A stretch of 64,000 nt of DNA, from contig JAKADX010000004.1 in NCBI GenBank assembly GCA_021818505.1, positions 62,001 to 126,000 on the forward strand. The letters are read 5' to 3'. Made by a program: the position numbers and the translations under genes. Numbering within the stretch: position 1 is the first letter of the stretch; each line of letters begins with the position of its first letter. The DNA comes from Pseudomonadota bacterium. Its GTDB lineage: Bacteria; Pseudomonadota; Alphaproteobacteria; Acetobacterales; Acetobacteraceae. Below, piece by piece: positions 21,501 through 33,489 of this stretch. A model generated the notes under the pieces. It worked only from the letters and a program-made list of their open reading frames with translations. It was not told the DNA's origin and ran no database searches.

Positions 21501-21690
21501 CGGCATGGTGCCGACGGCGATCAGCACCGAGCAGAATGCGCCGCTCGGCCGCGCCGTGATCGGCGGGCTGCTGTTCGCGACGGTGTCCACGTTCTTCTTC
21601 GTCCCCACGGTGTTCAGCCTGGTGCATCGGCGCAGCAAGGTCGCCGCTCCGGTGCACCAGCTGGCCATGCAGACGCCGCCCGCGGAGTAG
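18508..21690 (+). CDS. RND-family efflux transporter (second, orphan copy)
   Basis: MVGLVIVALRRPYTFVVLGILILLFGVLAIFRTPTDVFPDIGIPVVAVVWTYNGL; paralogous to 6177..9446 along its length. Confidence 0.95.
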   Translation: MVGLVIVALRRPYTFVVLGILILLFGVLAIFRTPTDVFPDIGIPVVAVVWTYNGLPPDDMSGRVVYFYERTLTTQVNDIKRIESQSLVNYGVVKIFFQKNVNINAALAQVTAASQTVLKLLPAGITPPYVLEFNASSVPILQLALSSATVPEMKLFDLAQNFIRPMLATVPGAAVPSPYGGVVRQVQIDIDPRRMEQYGVAAADIGRALARQNQITPVGTEKVGKFEYTVELNDSPTRISELNNLPVKVVNHTVVYMRDVAWVHDGNPPQTNAVRVNGHHAVLMTIEKVGKASTLDIIAGVKALLPHIRDTLPDGVTVEAVGDQSVFVRDAVAGVVREAVIAAVLTGLMILLFLGSWRSTLIIGTSIPLCILASITTFSAIGETINVMTLGGLALAVGMLVDEATVTIENINYHLEQGKPIENAVVDGAQQIVVPAFVSLLAICIVFVPMFMLTGVAHFLFVPLALAVVFAMVASFLLSRTLVLTMARFLLRGEHEHEHGHDRSQSRNPLVRFQVGFERKFEALRARYRTLLAMALDRPVLFASCFLGFVVASFGLAPFLGENFFPAIDGGQIKLHMRAQIGTRIEETERLGAQVEDAIRQVIPGRYLQSVVQNIGLPVSGINMAYNNSGLIGVEDGDILITLKDGHPPTAGYVRTLRERLPREFPDATFAFLPADITTQILNFGLPAPIDVRVVGNQLAANQTYANDLLERISHIPGVADPRIQQAFNEPTLYVDVNRTLAGMTGLTERDVTNSLQDVLAGSIQTAPTFWLNPRNGVSYPIVVESQQYTIDTQDDLRNVPITTGKGKDQQVLGAMAGVRLGASAAVDSHYNVQPVIDIYASVQGRDLGSVARDVQREIDATRSAVPRGSQVLVGGQVTTMTSAFGELFFGLGFAVVLVYLLIVVNFQSWLDPFVIITALPAALSGIVWMLFVTGTTLSVPALTGAIMCMGVATANSILVVSFAREQLALGQDAVSAALQAGFTRFRPVMMTALAMVIGMVPTAISTEQNAPLGRAVIGGLLFATVSTFFFVPTVFSLVHRRSKVAAPVHQLAMQTPPAE

Positions 21691-21750
21691 GCGCAGGGCC
21701 GCCGTGAGGCGGCGGGCGTTGACAGCGCGGCGGCGGCGGCACACCCTCCG

Positions 21751-24580
<2,830 letters not shown>

Positions 24581-24615
24581 CCGAGACAGAGCGACGAGAC
24601 GCCGGAGGAGCCGAC

Positions 24616-25629
24616 ATGCCGCGCCCGCTGACCGTCGCGGTCCAGATGGACCCGATCGAGAGCATCAACATCGACGCCGACTCGACCTTCGCGCTGATGC
24701 TGGCCGCGCAGGCGCGCGGGCACGCGCTGTTCCATTACGAGGTGCGTCACCTGGCACTGAGCGAGGGCGTGGCGAAGGCCGGTGCCCGGCGGGAGGAACG
24801 GCTGCGCGCGCTGGCCCGGCCGGTGACGGTGCAGCGCGTGCGCGGCGACCATTTCCGCTTCGGCGAGCAGCGCGTGCTCGATCTCGGCACGACGGACGTG
24901 ATCCTGATGCGCCAGGACCCGCCCTTCGACATGGCCTACATCACCGCGACGCACCTGCTGGAGCACGTGCACCGCGAGGACGGAAGCGGCCCACTGGTCG
25001 TCAACAACCCCGCCGCGGTGCGTAACGCCCCCGAGAAGCTGCTCGTTACGCACTTCCCCGAGCTGATGCCGCCGACGCTGGTGACGTGGGACAGCGACGC
25101 GATCCGCGGCTTCCGCGCCACTCACAAGGACATCGTGGTCAAGCCGCTGTTCGGCAACGGCGGCGCGGGTGTGTTCCTGATGCGCCACGACGACCCGAAC
25201 CTGAATGCGCTGCTGGAGATGCATTTCGCGCGCTCGCGCGAGCCGCTGATGGTGCAGCGCTACGAGCCGGCGGTGCGGCAGGGCGACAAGCGCATCATCC
25301 TGATCGACGGCGAGCCGGCCGGCGCGATTAACCGCGTGCCCGCGCAGGGCGAGGCGCGCAGCAACATCCATGTCGGCGGGCGGCCGGAGAAAAGCACGCT
25401 GACCGCGCGCGACCGGGAAATCTGCGCCGCGATCGGGCCGACCTTGCAGCGCCAGGGCCTGATCTTCGTCGGCATCGACGTGATCGGCGATTGGCTGACC
25501 GAGATCAACGTCACCTCGCCGACCGGCTTGCAGGAGATCGGGCGCTTCGACGGCGTCGATCTGGCGGCGCGCATCTGGGAGGCGATCGAGCGGCGCATCG
25601 GCGCCGGAGACGTCAGGCCGCCTGGCTGA
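24616..25629 (+). CDS. gshB: Glutathione synthetase
   Basis: [56 protein letters not shown]. Confidence 0.96.
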   Translation: MPRPLTVAVQMDPIESINIDADSTFALMLAAQARGHALFHYEVRHLALSEGVAKAGARREERLRALARPVTVQRVRGDHFRFGEQRVLDLGTTDVILMRQDPPFDMAYITATHLLEHVHREDGSGPLVVNNPAAVRNAPEKLLVTHFPELMPPTLVTWDSDAIRGFRATHKDIVVKPLFGNGGAGVFLMRHDDPNLNALLEMHFARSREPLMVQRYEPAVRQGDKRIILIDGEPAGAINRVPAQGEARSNIHVGGRPEKSTLTARDREICAAIGPTLQRQGLIFVGIDVIGDWLTEINVTSPTGLQEIGRFDGVDLAARIWEAIERRIGAGDVRPPG

Positions 25630-26575
25630 CCTCGACGGTCAGATGCGACAGCGCCGGCACGGTGGCCAGCCGCTCGCGATAGAAGCCCGCGTCGCGCCGC
25701 TCTTGCGTGACCACCGAGACGATGGCGCCGAAATGCCCCGGTCCGAGCCGCCACAGATGCAGGTCGGCGAGTTGGTCGCCCTCCGCCTCGATCGCGGCGC
25801 GGATCGCGCCGGTGGTGCGCGCGTCCGGGTTCATGTCCAGCAGGATCGCGCCGGTATCACGCACCAGTCCGTACGCCCAGTTGGCGATCACCACCGCGCC
25901 GACGATGCCGGCAACCGGGTCCATCCAGCGCCAGCCGAATCCCCAGGCGAGCGACAGCCCGAAGATCACCAGCACCGACACCGCCGCATCCGCCATCACA
26001 TGCACGAAGGCCGCGCGCATGTTGTGGTCGCGGTGGGCGTGGTGGTGCTCGTGATGATGATGATCGTCGTGGTCGTGATCGTGATGATGGTGATGATCAT
26101 GGCCATGCGCGCCGCCGCCCGATAGCAGCCAGGCGCTTCCCGCGTTCACCAGCAGGCCGAGACAGGCGATCGCGACGGCCTCGGCATAGTCGATCGGCAC
26201 CGGCGCGAACAGTCGCCGCACCGCCTCGTAGCCGATCAGCAATGCGATCATGGCGAGGACGATCGCGCTGGTATAGCCCGCCAGATCGCCGAACTTGCCG
26301 GTGCCGAAGGTGAAGCGCGCGTCCTCGGCGTGGCGGCGGGCATAGGTATAGGCGAGGGCTGCCAGCAGCAGCGCGCCGGCATGCGTGCTCATGTGCAGCC
26401 CGTCGGCGATCAGCGCCACCGAGCCGAACAGCAGCCCACCCACGATTTCGGCCGCCATCATTACGGCGCACAGCACGATCACCGCCCAGGTGCGATGCTC
26501 GTTGCGTGCATGCGCTTCGCCCAAGAACACGTGCCGGTGCGCCGGATGCTCGATCGCCGGAAAGTCCGCGCCCAT
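25613..26575 (-). CDS. Cation diffusion facilitator (Zn2+/Co2+ efflux) with His-rich loop
   Basis: [56 protein letters not shown]. Confidence 0.95.
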   Translation of the reverse strand: MGADFPAIEHPAHRHVFLGEAHARNEHRTWAVIVLCAVMMAAEIVGGLLFGSVALIADGLHMSTHAGALLLAALAYTYARRHAEDARFTFGTGKFGDLAGYTSAIVLAMIALLIGYEAVRRLFAPVPIDYAEAVAIACLGLLVNAGSAWLLSGGGAHGHDHHHHHDHDHDDHHHHEHHHAHRDHNMRAAFVHVMADAAVSVLVIFGLSLAWGFGWRWMDPVAGIVGAVVIANWAYGLVRDTGAILLDMNPDARTTGAIRAAIEAEGDQLADLHLWRLGPGHFGAIVSVVTQERRDAGFYRERLATVPALSHLTVEVSQAA

Positions 26576-26646
26576 GGTCCACCCTCCGCCTGCCGCTGCC
26601 GGGCAGCTTACGCTAGATTGGCCCGGAACGGCAGCGGGAGCGCGAG

Positions 26647-27609
26647 ATGGGGCTGATGATCAACGGCGTCTGGGAGCGGGAGAGCCGGGATCGCGCCGAA
26701 CCCACGGGCGCCTTCGTCCGTCCCGAGTCGCGGTTCCGCGACCGGATCGAATCGGGCGGGCGGTTCCCGCCGGCATCCGGGCGCTACCACCTCTACATCT
26801 CGCTCGCCTGCCCGTGGGCGCACCGTACGCGCATCTTCCGCGTGCTCAAGGGGCTTGAGGGAATGATCGGCCTGTCCGTCGTCCATTGGCTGATGGCCGA
26901 TGACGGCTGGACATTCACGCCGGCCGAGGGCGTGGTGCCCGATCCGGTGATGAATGCGCGATGCCTCTATGAACTTTACGCCCGCGCCGACCCGCATTTC
27001 ACCGGCCGGGTCACCGTCCCGGTGCTCTGGGACCGTGAGACCGACAGCATCGTCAACAACGAATCCGCCGAGATCATCCGTATCTTCAACAGCGCCTTCG
27101 ATGCGATCGGCGCCGCGCCTGGCGACTACTATCCTGCTGATCTGCGCGAGGAGATCGACGCGGTGAACGCGCGCGTCTATGCGACCGTGAACAACGGCGT
27201 CTATCGCGCCGGCTTCGCGCGCACGCAGGACGCCTATGACACGGCGGTGCGGGCGCTGTTCGACACGCTGGACTGGCTGGAGGAGCGGCTCGCCCGCCAG
27301 CCCTATCTGTGCGGCGAACGGATCACGGAGGCGGACTGGCGGCTGTTCACCACGCTGCTCCGCTTCGATGCGGTCTATCACGGCCACTTCAAATGCAACC
27401 TGCGCCGGATCGCGGACTATCCGGCGCTGTGGGATTTCACGCGGTCGCTGTATCAGACGCCGGGTGTGGCCGAGACTGTCGATTTCGGCCACATCAAGCG
27501 GCACTACTACATGAGCCATACATGGGTGAACCCGACGCAAATCGTGCCGGCGGGGCCGCTGCTCGATCTCACTGCGCCGGGCAGCCGCGTGCCGCGTCTG
27601 CCCGGCTGA
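26647..27609 (+). CDS. Glutathionyl-hydroquinone reductase / omega-like GST
   Basis: YHLYISLACPWAHRTRIFRVLKGLEGMIGLSVVHW. Confidence 0.92.
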   Translation: MGLMINGVWERESRDRAEPTGAFVRPESRFRDRIESGGRFPPASGRYHLYISLACPWAHRTRIFRVLKGLEGMIGLSVVHWLMADDGWTFTPAEGVVPDPVMNARCLYELYARADPHFTGRVTVPVLWDRETDSIVNNESAEIIRIFNSAFDAIGAAPGDYYPADLREEIDAVNARVYATVNNGVYRAGFARTQDAYDTAVRALFDTLDWLEERLARQPYLCGERITEADWRLFTTLLRFDAVYHGHFKCNLRRIADYPALWDFTRSLYQTPGVAETVDFGHIKRHYYMSHTWVNPTQIVPAGPLLDLTAPGSRVPRLPG

Positions 27610-27618
27610 TCCCCTCGC

Positions 27619-27867
27619 TCAGTGCACGAGCGTCGGCAGCATCTCCTGCTGACGGATCGCCGCAACGGCCACGTCGATCTCCCCGGCCAACGCCATCGGC
27701 GTGCCGTCGGCGGCGTGGATCGCGAAGGCGCGCACGCCGTTCATCATCACCGGTTTCACATAGGCGATCTGCGAGACGCCGAGGCCGGCAAGCTGCTCGG
27801 TCGTCAGGTGGCGGATGTCCACGATCCGGGTTTCACCCGGGGCCGCCGGACCAGTGTTCTCGTCCAT
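27619..27867 (-). CDS. DUF1150 family protein
   Basis: LTTEQLAGLGVSQIAYVKPVMMNGVRAFAIHAADGTPMAL. Confidence 0.85.
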   Translation of the reverse strand: MDENTGPAAPGETRIVDIRHLTTEQLAGLGVSQIAYVKPVMMNGVRAFAIHAADGTPMALAGEIDVAVAAIRQQEMLPTLVH

Positions 27868-27929
27868 TGTCTGCTTCTCCTGGGGGACCCTGCCGTATCC
27901 GGCCAGCGTCCGACCTCTGCCTTGATTGC

Positions 27930-28400
27930 TCAGCCGGTCCGGCCCTGCTTGGCCGCTGTCTGAGGGTCCAGCATCGTCACGGTCCCGCTGCCGGACTTGG
28001 TGATGCGGATGGTTTTCACCCGGCTTTCCGGCTGCGGGCGCACCAAGTCGATGTGCAACAGCCCGTTGTCGAGCCAGGCACCCTTCACCTCGATGCCCTC
28101 AGCGAGCACGAAGGCCCGCTGAAACTGCCGCGCGGCAATGCCGCGATGCAGGAACACGCGCCCCTCCGAGTCGTCGTTTTGCCGCCCGCGGATGACGAGC
28201 TGGTTGTCCTCCTGCGTCACCTGCAGGTCGTCCATCATGAATCCGGCCACCGCCAGCGTGATCCGCAGCCCGGTCGGCCCGGTCTGCTCGATGTTGTAGG
28301 GCGGATAGCCATCCGAGGACGTCTTCGCCGCCCTCTCAAGCATCTGCTCCAGATGGTCGAATCCCAGGAACATCGGGGACGCGAACATGCGGGTCGTCAT
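27930..28400 (-). CDS. Hsp20/alpha-crystallin small heat shock protein
   Basis: YPPYNIEQTGPTGLRITLAVAGFMMDDLQVTQEDNQLVIRG. Confidence 0.94.
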   Translation of the reverse strand: MTTRMFASPMFLGFDHLEQMLERAAKTSSDGYPPYNIEQTGPTGLRITLAVAGFMMDDLQVTQEDNQLVIRGRQNDDSEGRVFLHRGIAARQFQRAFVLAEGIEVKGAWLDNGLLHIDLVRPQPESRVKTIRITKSGSGTVTMLDPQTAAKQGRTG

Positions 28401-28582
28401 CCTGCCTCCTCCACCGAGCGAAGCCGGACCCGTCTGCCCGGGTCCATGATGCCGGGTCCCATGTTGGCAACCCGACGCTGCCTAATTTGGCGGCAGTTTC
28501 GGCTTATGCAAGGGGTATGCAACGGACGCGCCTGCGGCACGCCGCCGTTGAACCCTCGGGCGCGGACCGCTACATCGCCGTC

Positions 28583-29143
28583 ATGTCATCTGCGACCCTG
28601 TTCGAGCCGCCACCTCCGGCGCGGGCCGACGCCCTGCTGTCGATCCTGATCGCGCCGCACGCGGTGCTGAAGGCGCGCGCCCGGCCGGTGCGCGAGGGCG
28701 ACGCCGATGACGTGCGCGCGCTGCTGCCGCGGTTGCTGGCAACGATGTACAAGGCGCCCGGTATCGGGCTGGCGGCGCCGCAGGTCGGTGTGAAGCTGCG
28801 TGTGACCGTGGTGGACCTGCAGCAGGACAACGTCCGCGCCCCGATCACGCTGATAAACCCCGAGGTGGTTGCCGCCAGCGAGGAGCGCGCCACCCGCGAG
28901 GAAGGCTGCCTGTCGCTGCCCGGCCAGTACGCCGACGTGACACGGCCGGCGCGGGTGAAGGTGCGCTACCAGGACGAAACCGGCGCGCGGCGGGAGATCG
29001 AGGCCGACGGGCTGCTGTCCGCCTGCCTGCAGCACGAGATCGACCATCTCGACGGCATCCTGTTCGTCGATCACCTGTCGGCGCTGAAGCGCAACATGAT
29101 CCTGCGCCGGCTGGCGAAGGAGATGCGGCAGAAGGCGCAGTAA
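28583..29143 (+). CDS. def: Peptide deformylase
   Basis: GIGLAAPQVG; EEGCLSLPGQ; QHEIDHLDGILFVD. Confidence 0.97.
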   Translation: MSSATLFEPPPPARADALLSILIAPHAVLKARARPVREGDADDVRALLPRLLATMYKAPGIGLAAPQVGVKLRVTVVDLQQDNVRAPITLINPEVVAASEERATREEGCLSLPGQYADVTRPARVKVRYQDETGARREIEADGLLSACLQHEIDHLDGILFVDHLSALKRNMILRRLAKEMRQKAQ

Positions 29144-29146
29144 CGC

Positions 29147-30052
29147 GTGCGCCTCGCCTTCATGGGCAGCCCCGAGTTCGCCGTGCCGGCCCTGCGCGCG
29201 CTGCACGGCGCCGGACACACGATCGCCGCCGTCTATTGCCAGCCGCCCCGGCCGGCCGGGCGGGGCCACGCAGTGCGGCGCTGCCCGGTGCACGTCGCGG
29301 CGGACGACATGGGTCTGCTCGTGCGCACGCCGGCGCGGCTGCGGCGGGAGGCGGCTGAGCACGCCGCCTTCGCCGCCCTCGATCTCGATGCCGCCGTGGT
29401 CGCCGCCTATGGCCTGATCCTTCCCGAGCCGATGCTGGCCGCGCCCCGTCATGGCTGCCTCAACATCCATGCCAGCCTGCTGCCGCGCTGGCGCGGGGCA
29501 GCACCGATCCAGGCGGCGATCCTGGCCGGCGATACCGAAAGCGGCATCACCATCATGCAGATGGATGCCGGCCTCGACACCGGCCCGATGCTGCTCCGCG
29601 CGGCGGTGCCGATCACCGAGGCCACCACCGCTGCCGAACTGCACGACAGGCTGGCTGAACTCGGCGCCCAGCTGATCCTGCGCGCGCTCGCCGACCCCCC
29701 GCCGCCTGTTCCGCAGCCGGCGGAGGGTGCGACCTACGCGCCGAAGCTAACGCGCGCGGACGGGCATCTCGACTGGACGCAGGACGCCCCCGCGCTGGCG
29801 CGCCGGGTGCGCGCACTCAACCCCTGGCCCGGAACCTTTGCCATCCTGGACGGTGCGATGCTGAAGATTCTTGCGGCGATCGTCGAACCCGGTGACGGGG
29901 AGCCTGGGACCGTGCTCGACGGCGGGCTGCTGGTGGCCGCCGGCACCGGCGCGCTACGGCTATTGCGCGTGCAGGCGCCCGGCCGCGCTGCCATGGACGC
30001 CGCCGCCTTTCTGCGCGGCCGGCCGGTCCCGGCCGGCACGCGCCTTAACTGA
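29147..30052 (+). CDS. fmt: Methionyl-tRNA formyltransferase
   Basis: [43 protein letters not shown]. Confidence 0.97.
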   Translation: MRLAFMGSPEFAVPALRALHGAGHTIAAVYCQPPRPAGRGHAVRRCPVHVAADDMGLLVRTPARLRREAAEHAAFAALDLDAAVVAAYGLILPEPMLAAPRHGCLNIHASLLPRWRGAAPIQAAILAGDTESGITIMQMDAGLDTGPMLLRAAVPITEATTAAELHDRLAELGAQLILRALADPPPPVPQPAEGATYAPKLTRADGHLDWTQDAPALARRVRALNPWPGTFAILDGAMLKILAAIVEPGDGEPGTVLDGGLLVAAGTGALRLLRVQAPGRAAMDAAAFLRGRPVPAGTRLN

Positions 30053-30053
30053 C

Positions 30054-30827
30054 ATGCAGGATCCGCCCGCCGTCACCGTCGTCAATGAGGCCGGCACCTC
30101 GCCGATCGTACTCTTGTGCGAGCACGCGTCGAACTACATCCCGCCCCGTTTCGCCAATCTCGGTCTGCCCCCGGCCGAGCTGGAGCGACACATCGCCTAT
30201 GACATCGGCGCCGCCGCGGTGGCGCGGCAGCTTGCCGGGCGGCTGGACGCGGTGCTGGTGCTGGCGGGGTATTCGCGCCTGCTGATCGACTGCAACCGCC
30301 CGCTCGGCGTCCCCGGCAGCATCCCCGTGCGCAGCGAGGCGACCGACATTCCCGGCAACCGCGACCTCTCGCCGGCCGACCGCGCCGAGCGCGACCTTCT
30401 GTTCTTCGCCCCGTTCCGCACGCGGGTCGGCGTGCTGCTGGACGCGCGTCAGGCCGCCGGACGGGCCTCGGTGCTGATCGGGATGCACAGCTTCACCCCG
30501 ATTTTCCTCGGAGTCGCGCGTCCCTGGCAGGCGGGCGTGCTGTATCGCCGCGCCCATCGGCTCGCCGCCGTGCTGCTCGACGGGTTGGCCGAGGACCCGG
30601 CGCTGATCGTGGGCGTCAACGAGCCGTATCGGGTGACCGAGGCCGGCGATTACACCGTCCCGCATGTCGGCGAGCCGCGCGGTCTGCCGACGGCGCTGTT
30701 CGAGGTGCGGCAGGATCTGATCGCCGATGAACCCGGCGCCGCCGACTGGGCGGGGCGGCTCGCCGCCGTGCTGGCGCGCGTTGCGGCCGATCCGCGCGCG
30801 GTCGAAGGGTTGGCGTCAGCTACATGA
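30054..30827 (+). CDS. N-formylglutamate amidohydrolase family protein
   Basis: VLLCEHASNYIP; LIDCNRPLGVPGSIP; IGMHSFTPIF. Confidence 0.92.
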   Translation: MQDPPAVTVVNEAGTSPIVLLCEHASNYIPPRFANLGLPPAELERHIAYDIGAAAVARQLAGRLDAVLVLAGYSRLLIDCNRPLGVPGSIPVRSEATDIPGNRDLSPADRAERDLLFFAPFRTRVGVLLDARQAAGRASVLIGMHSFTPIFLGVARPWQAGVLYRRAHRLAAVLLDGLAEDPALIVGVNEPYRVTEAGDYTVPHVGEPRGLPTALFEVRQDLIADEPGAADWAGRLAAVLARVAADPRAVEGLASAT

Positions 30828-31245
30828 TCTCCCAGTAGCCGGTCTCGTCATCCAGCCGCGCCCGTTCGATCCCGCGGAAATCGGCGAAAGAGGTGATGCC
30901 GGCCAGCCGCCCCTGATGCACCACCGGAACGTGGCGAAAGCCGCCGTCGCGCATCAGGTGCAGCGCCTCGATCGCGTTCGCCCCCGCCGGCAGCGTGGCC
31001 GGGTCAGGCGTCATCACCTCGGCCAGCGTGGTCCGCGCCGCGCTGCGTCCCTCCGCCAGCACCCGCCCGATCGCGTCGCGGCCGGTGAAGATGCCCAGCA
31101 GCTTGCCGTCCTCGTCGGTCACCAGGATGGCGCCGACCTTGCGTTCGCGCATCAGCCGCGCAGCCTGCCTGACAGTCGCGCTCGGCGGCAGCGTTACCGG
31201 CGCGCGCGAGCGGCAGATTTCCATGAGGTGGCGATGCTGGGTCAT
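30820..31245 (-). CDS. CBS-domain protein (two CBS motifs)
   Basis: VRQAARLMRERKVGAILVTDEDGKLLGIFTGRD; second CBS repeat. Confidence 0.92.
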   Translation of the reverse strand: MTQHRHLMEICRSRAPVTLPPSATVRQAARLMRERKVGAILVTDEDGKLLGIFTGRDAIGRVLAEGRSAARTTLAEVMTPDPATLPAGANAIEALHLMRDGGFRHVPVVHQGRLAGITSFADFRGIERARLDDETGYWEIM

Positions 31246-31300
31246 GCGCGGCCTCCGTCCGATGCGCGGGCAATATGCGCTCCGGCCGCCGCCGTCGCCA

Positions 31301-31314
31301 TTGCGCCATGTCAA
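31301..31314. promoter_or_regulatory. FixK-like box TTGCGCCATGTCAA
   Basis: Fits relaxed TTG(A/C)-N6-(T/G)CAA, 56-69 nt upstream of the CBS gene at 31245. Confidence 0.35.
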
Positions 31315-32312
31315 CCGTCCGTGACCGGTGTGGTCAGCAACACCGCGGCTCCACTCAGCCGTCCCTGCCGCAGATCGGCCAGGGCTTCGTTGGCGCGTTC
31401 GAGCCTGTAGGGGACGGTCGCGACGCGCACCGGCACCTGTGGCGCGAGGGCCAGGAATTCCTCGGCGTCGCGGCGCGTCAGGTTCGCGACCGAGCGGATC
31501 GCGCGCTCCCGCCACAGCCACTCGTAGGGGAAGGAGGGGATGTCGCTCATGTGGATGCCGCCGCAGACTACGACGCCTCCCGGCGCGGTGGCCCGCAGCG
31601 CCGCCGGTACCAGCGCGCCGACCGGGGCGAAGATCAGCGCCGCGTCCAGCTTCTCGGGCGGCATCTCGTCCGACCCGCCGGCCCAGCCGCCGGTGATCGC
31701 CCGCGCGAAGTCCTGCGCCGCCGTGTCGCCCGGCCGGGTGAAGGAATAGAGCGCGCGGCCCTGCCAGCGTGCGACCTGCGCGATGATGTGTGCCGCCGCG
31801 CCGAAGCCGTAGATGCCGATGCGCCGTGCGTCGCCCGCCATGCGCAACGTGCGGTAGCCGATCAGGCCGGCGCAGAGCAGCGGCGCTGCGTCCTGGTCGC
31901 TATAGCGGCCGGGGATGGCGAAACAGAACCGCTCGTCGGCGACGGTGTATTCGCCATACCCGCCGTCGATCTGATAGCCGGTGAACCGCGCCCGCTCGCA
32001 CAGGTTCTCCCGCCCCGAGCGGCAGTATTCGCACTCCCCGCAGGTCCAGCCGAGCCAGGGGATGCCAACGCGCGCGCCGAGCGGAAATTTGGTCGCGCCC
32101 TCGCCCCGCGCAACCACGCGCCCGACAATCTCGTGGCCCGGCACCAAAGGGAGCTTTGGTTCGGTCAGGTCGCCATCGACCACGTGCAGGTCAGTGCGGC
32201 AGACCGCGCAGGCGGCGACACGCACCAGCACCTGATGCGGGCCGGGCGCCGGCACCGGGATATCGGCGAGGCGCAACGGCTGGCGCTGCGCGCGCAACTG
32301 CATGACCTGCAT
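31311..32312 (-). CDS. Zinc-dependent alcohol dehydrogenase family protein
   Basis: ACAVCRTDLHVVDGDL; PGHEIVGRVV; Cys-rich structural Zn site CGECEYCRSGRENLC. Confidence 0.93.
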   Translation of the reverse strand: MQVMQLRAQRQPLRLADIPVPAPGPHQVLVRVAACAVCRTDLHVVDGDLTEPKLPLVPGHEIVGRVVARGEGATKFPLGARVGIPWLGWTCGECEYCRSGRENLCERARFTGYQIDGGYGEYTVADERFCFAIPGRYSDQDAAPLLCAGLIGYRTLRMAGDARRIGIYGFGAAAHIIAQVARWQGRALYSFTRPGDTAAQDFARAITGGWAGGSDEMPPEKLDAALIFAPVGALVPAALRATAPGGVVVCGGIHMSDIPSFPYEWLWRERAIRSVANLTRRDAEEFLALAPQVPVRVATVPYRLERANEALADLRQGRLSGAAVLLTTPVTDG

Positions 32313-32364
32313 GATCCCGCCTCCGGTTTCGTCCGATCCTGCATCCCGGCGGCGCGGCGGCGGA

Positions 32365-33312
32365 TCACGTCACCGGCAACGGCGCCTCGACCGACACGCC
32401 GACCAGCCGCTCGGACTCCTCCCACAGCCGTGCCGCCGGTGCGGCATCCCTGGCGGCCGGGCTGACCCGCGCAGGACCTGGCGGACCCTTGGTTTCGGAG
32501 CGGTTCCGCGGGCCATAATAGGCCCCGCCGCGGGCGTCGGGGTCGGTGGCGGCGAACAGGACGGGCAGCGCCCCGGCCGCCGCCGATTGCGCCAGCAGCG
32601 GCCAGATCAGCTCGGCGATCCGGTAGCGCCACGCGCCCGCTCCGCCGCCGGCGACCGGCCCGTTGGCGATGATGCTGGTGCGCGCCCAACCCGGATGCGC
32701 CGCCACCCCCACCACGCCCCAGCCGGCCGCGAGACTGCGGCGTTGCAGTTCGAAGGCGAACATCAGCATGGCGAGCTTGGATTCACCGTAGGCGCCCCAG
32801 GGCGAATACCGCTGCGATTGCAGGTCGTCGAAGCGGATCGTGGCCCGCAAATGCGCGAGGCTGCTGACGTTGACCACGCGCGCTGCCCCCGCCCGGCGCA
32901 GCAGCGGCAACAGCCGCAGCGTGAGCGCGAAATGGCCCAGGTAGTTGGTGCCGAACTGCATCTCGAACCCGTCCGCGGTGATCTTCCGCTGCGGCAGCGC
33001 CATGACGGCGGCGTTGTTGACCAGCAGATCGAGCGGCCGGCCCTCCGCCGCCATCTGGTCGGCGAGCGCCGCCACCGAGGCGAGGCTGGCCAGGTCAAGC
33101 ATCCCGTGGCGCACGGCCGCGGCGGGATGGATGGCGCGGATGCGTTCCAGTGCCGCGCTCGCCTTCTGCGCGTTGCGCGCGGCCAGCACCACCTCCGCCC
33201 CAGCGCCGGCCAGTGCCAGCGCGGTCGCGTAGCCGATCCCGCTACTGGCGCCGGTGACGACGGCCAACCGTCCGGTCTGATCGGGAATGTCCCGAAGGCT
33301 CCATCCGCCCAC
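32365..33312 (-). CDS. Short-chain dehydrogenase/reductase
   Basis: [32 protein letters not shown]; start uncertain (ORF open to 33441). Confidence 0.88.
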   Translation of the reverse strand: MGGWSLRDIPDQTGRLAVVTGASSGIGYATALALAGAGAEVVLAARNAQKASAALERIRAIHPAAAVRHGMLDLASLASVAALADQMAAEGRPLDLLVNNAAVMALPQRKITADGFEMQFGTNYLGHFALTLRLLPLLRRAGAARVVNVSSLAHLRATIRFDDLQSQRYSPWGAYGESKLAMLMFAFELQRRSLAAGWGVVGVAAHPGWARTSIIANGPVAGGGAGAWRYRIAELIWPLLAQSAAAGALPVLFAATDPDARGGAYYGPRNRSETKGPPGPARVSPAARDAAPAARLWEESERLVGVSVEAPLPVT

Positions 33313-33489
33313 CGCCTCTCTCCCGTATCGCTCGGCGAACCGACTTGTTGCGCCGGGGAGATCCGGAAGTCGAGGGTATCTCTCGAGGGCCGCTCTCGCA
33401 TCAGCCTTGCGCTCCGGCCAACGGCCTGGATCGGAAGCCAACCGATTGGGGACTCCGTCCGATGTGAACCGATGGAAACCCCTGCCGGG

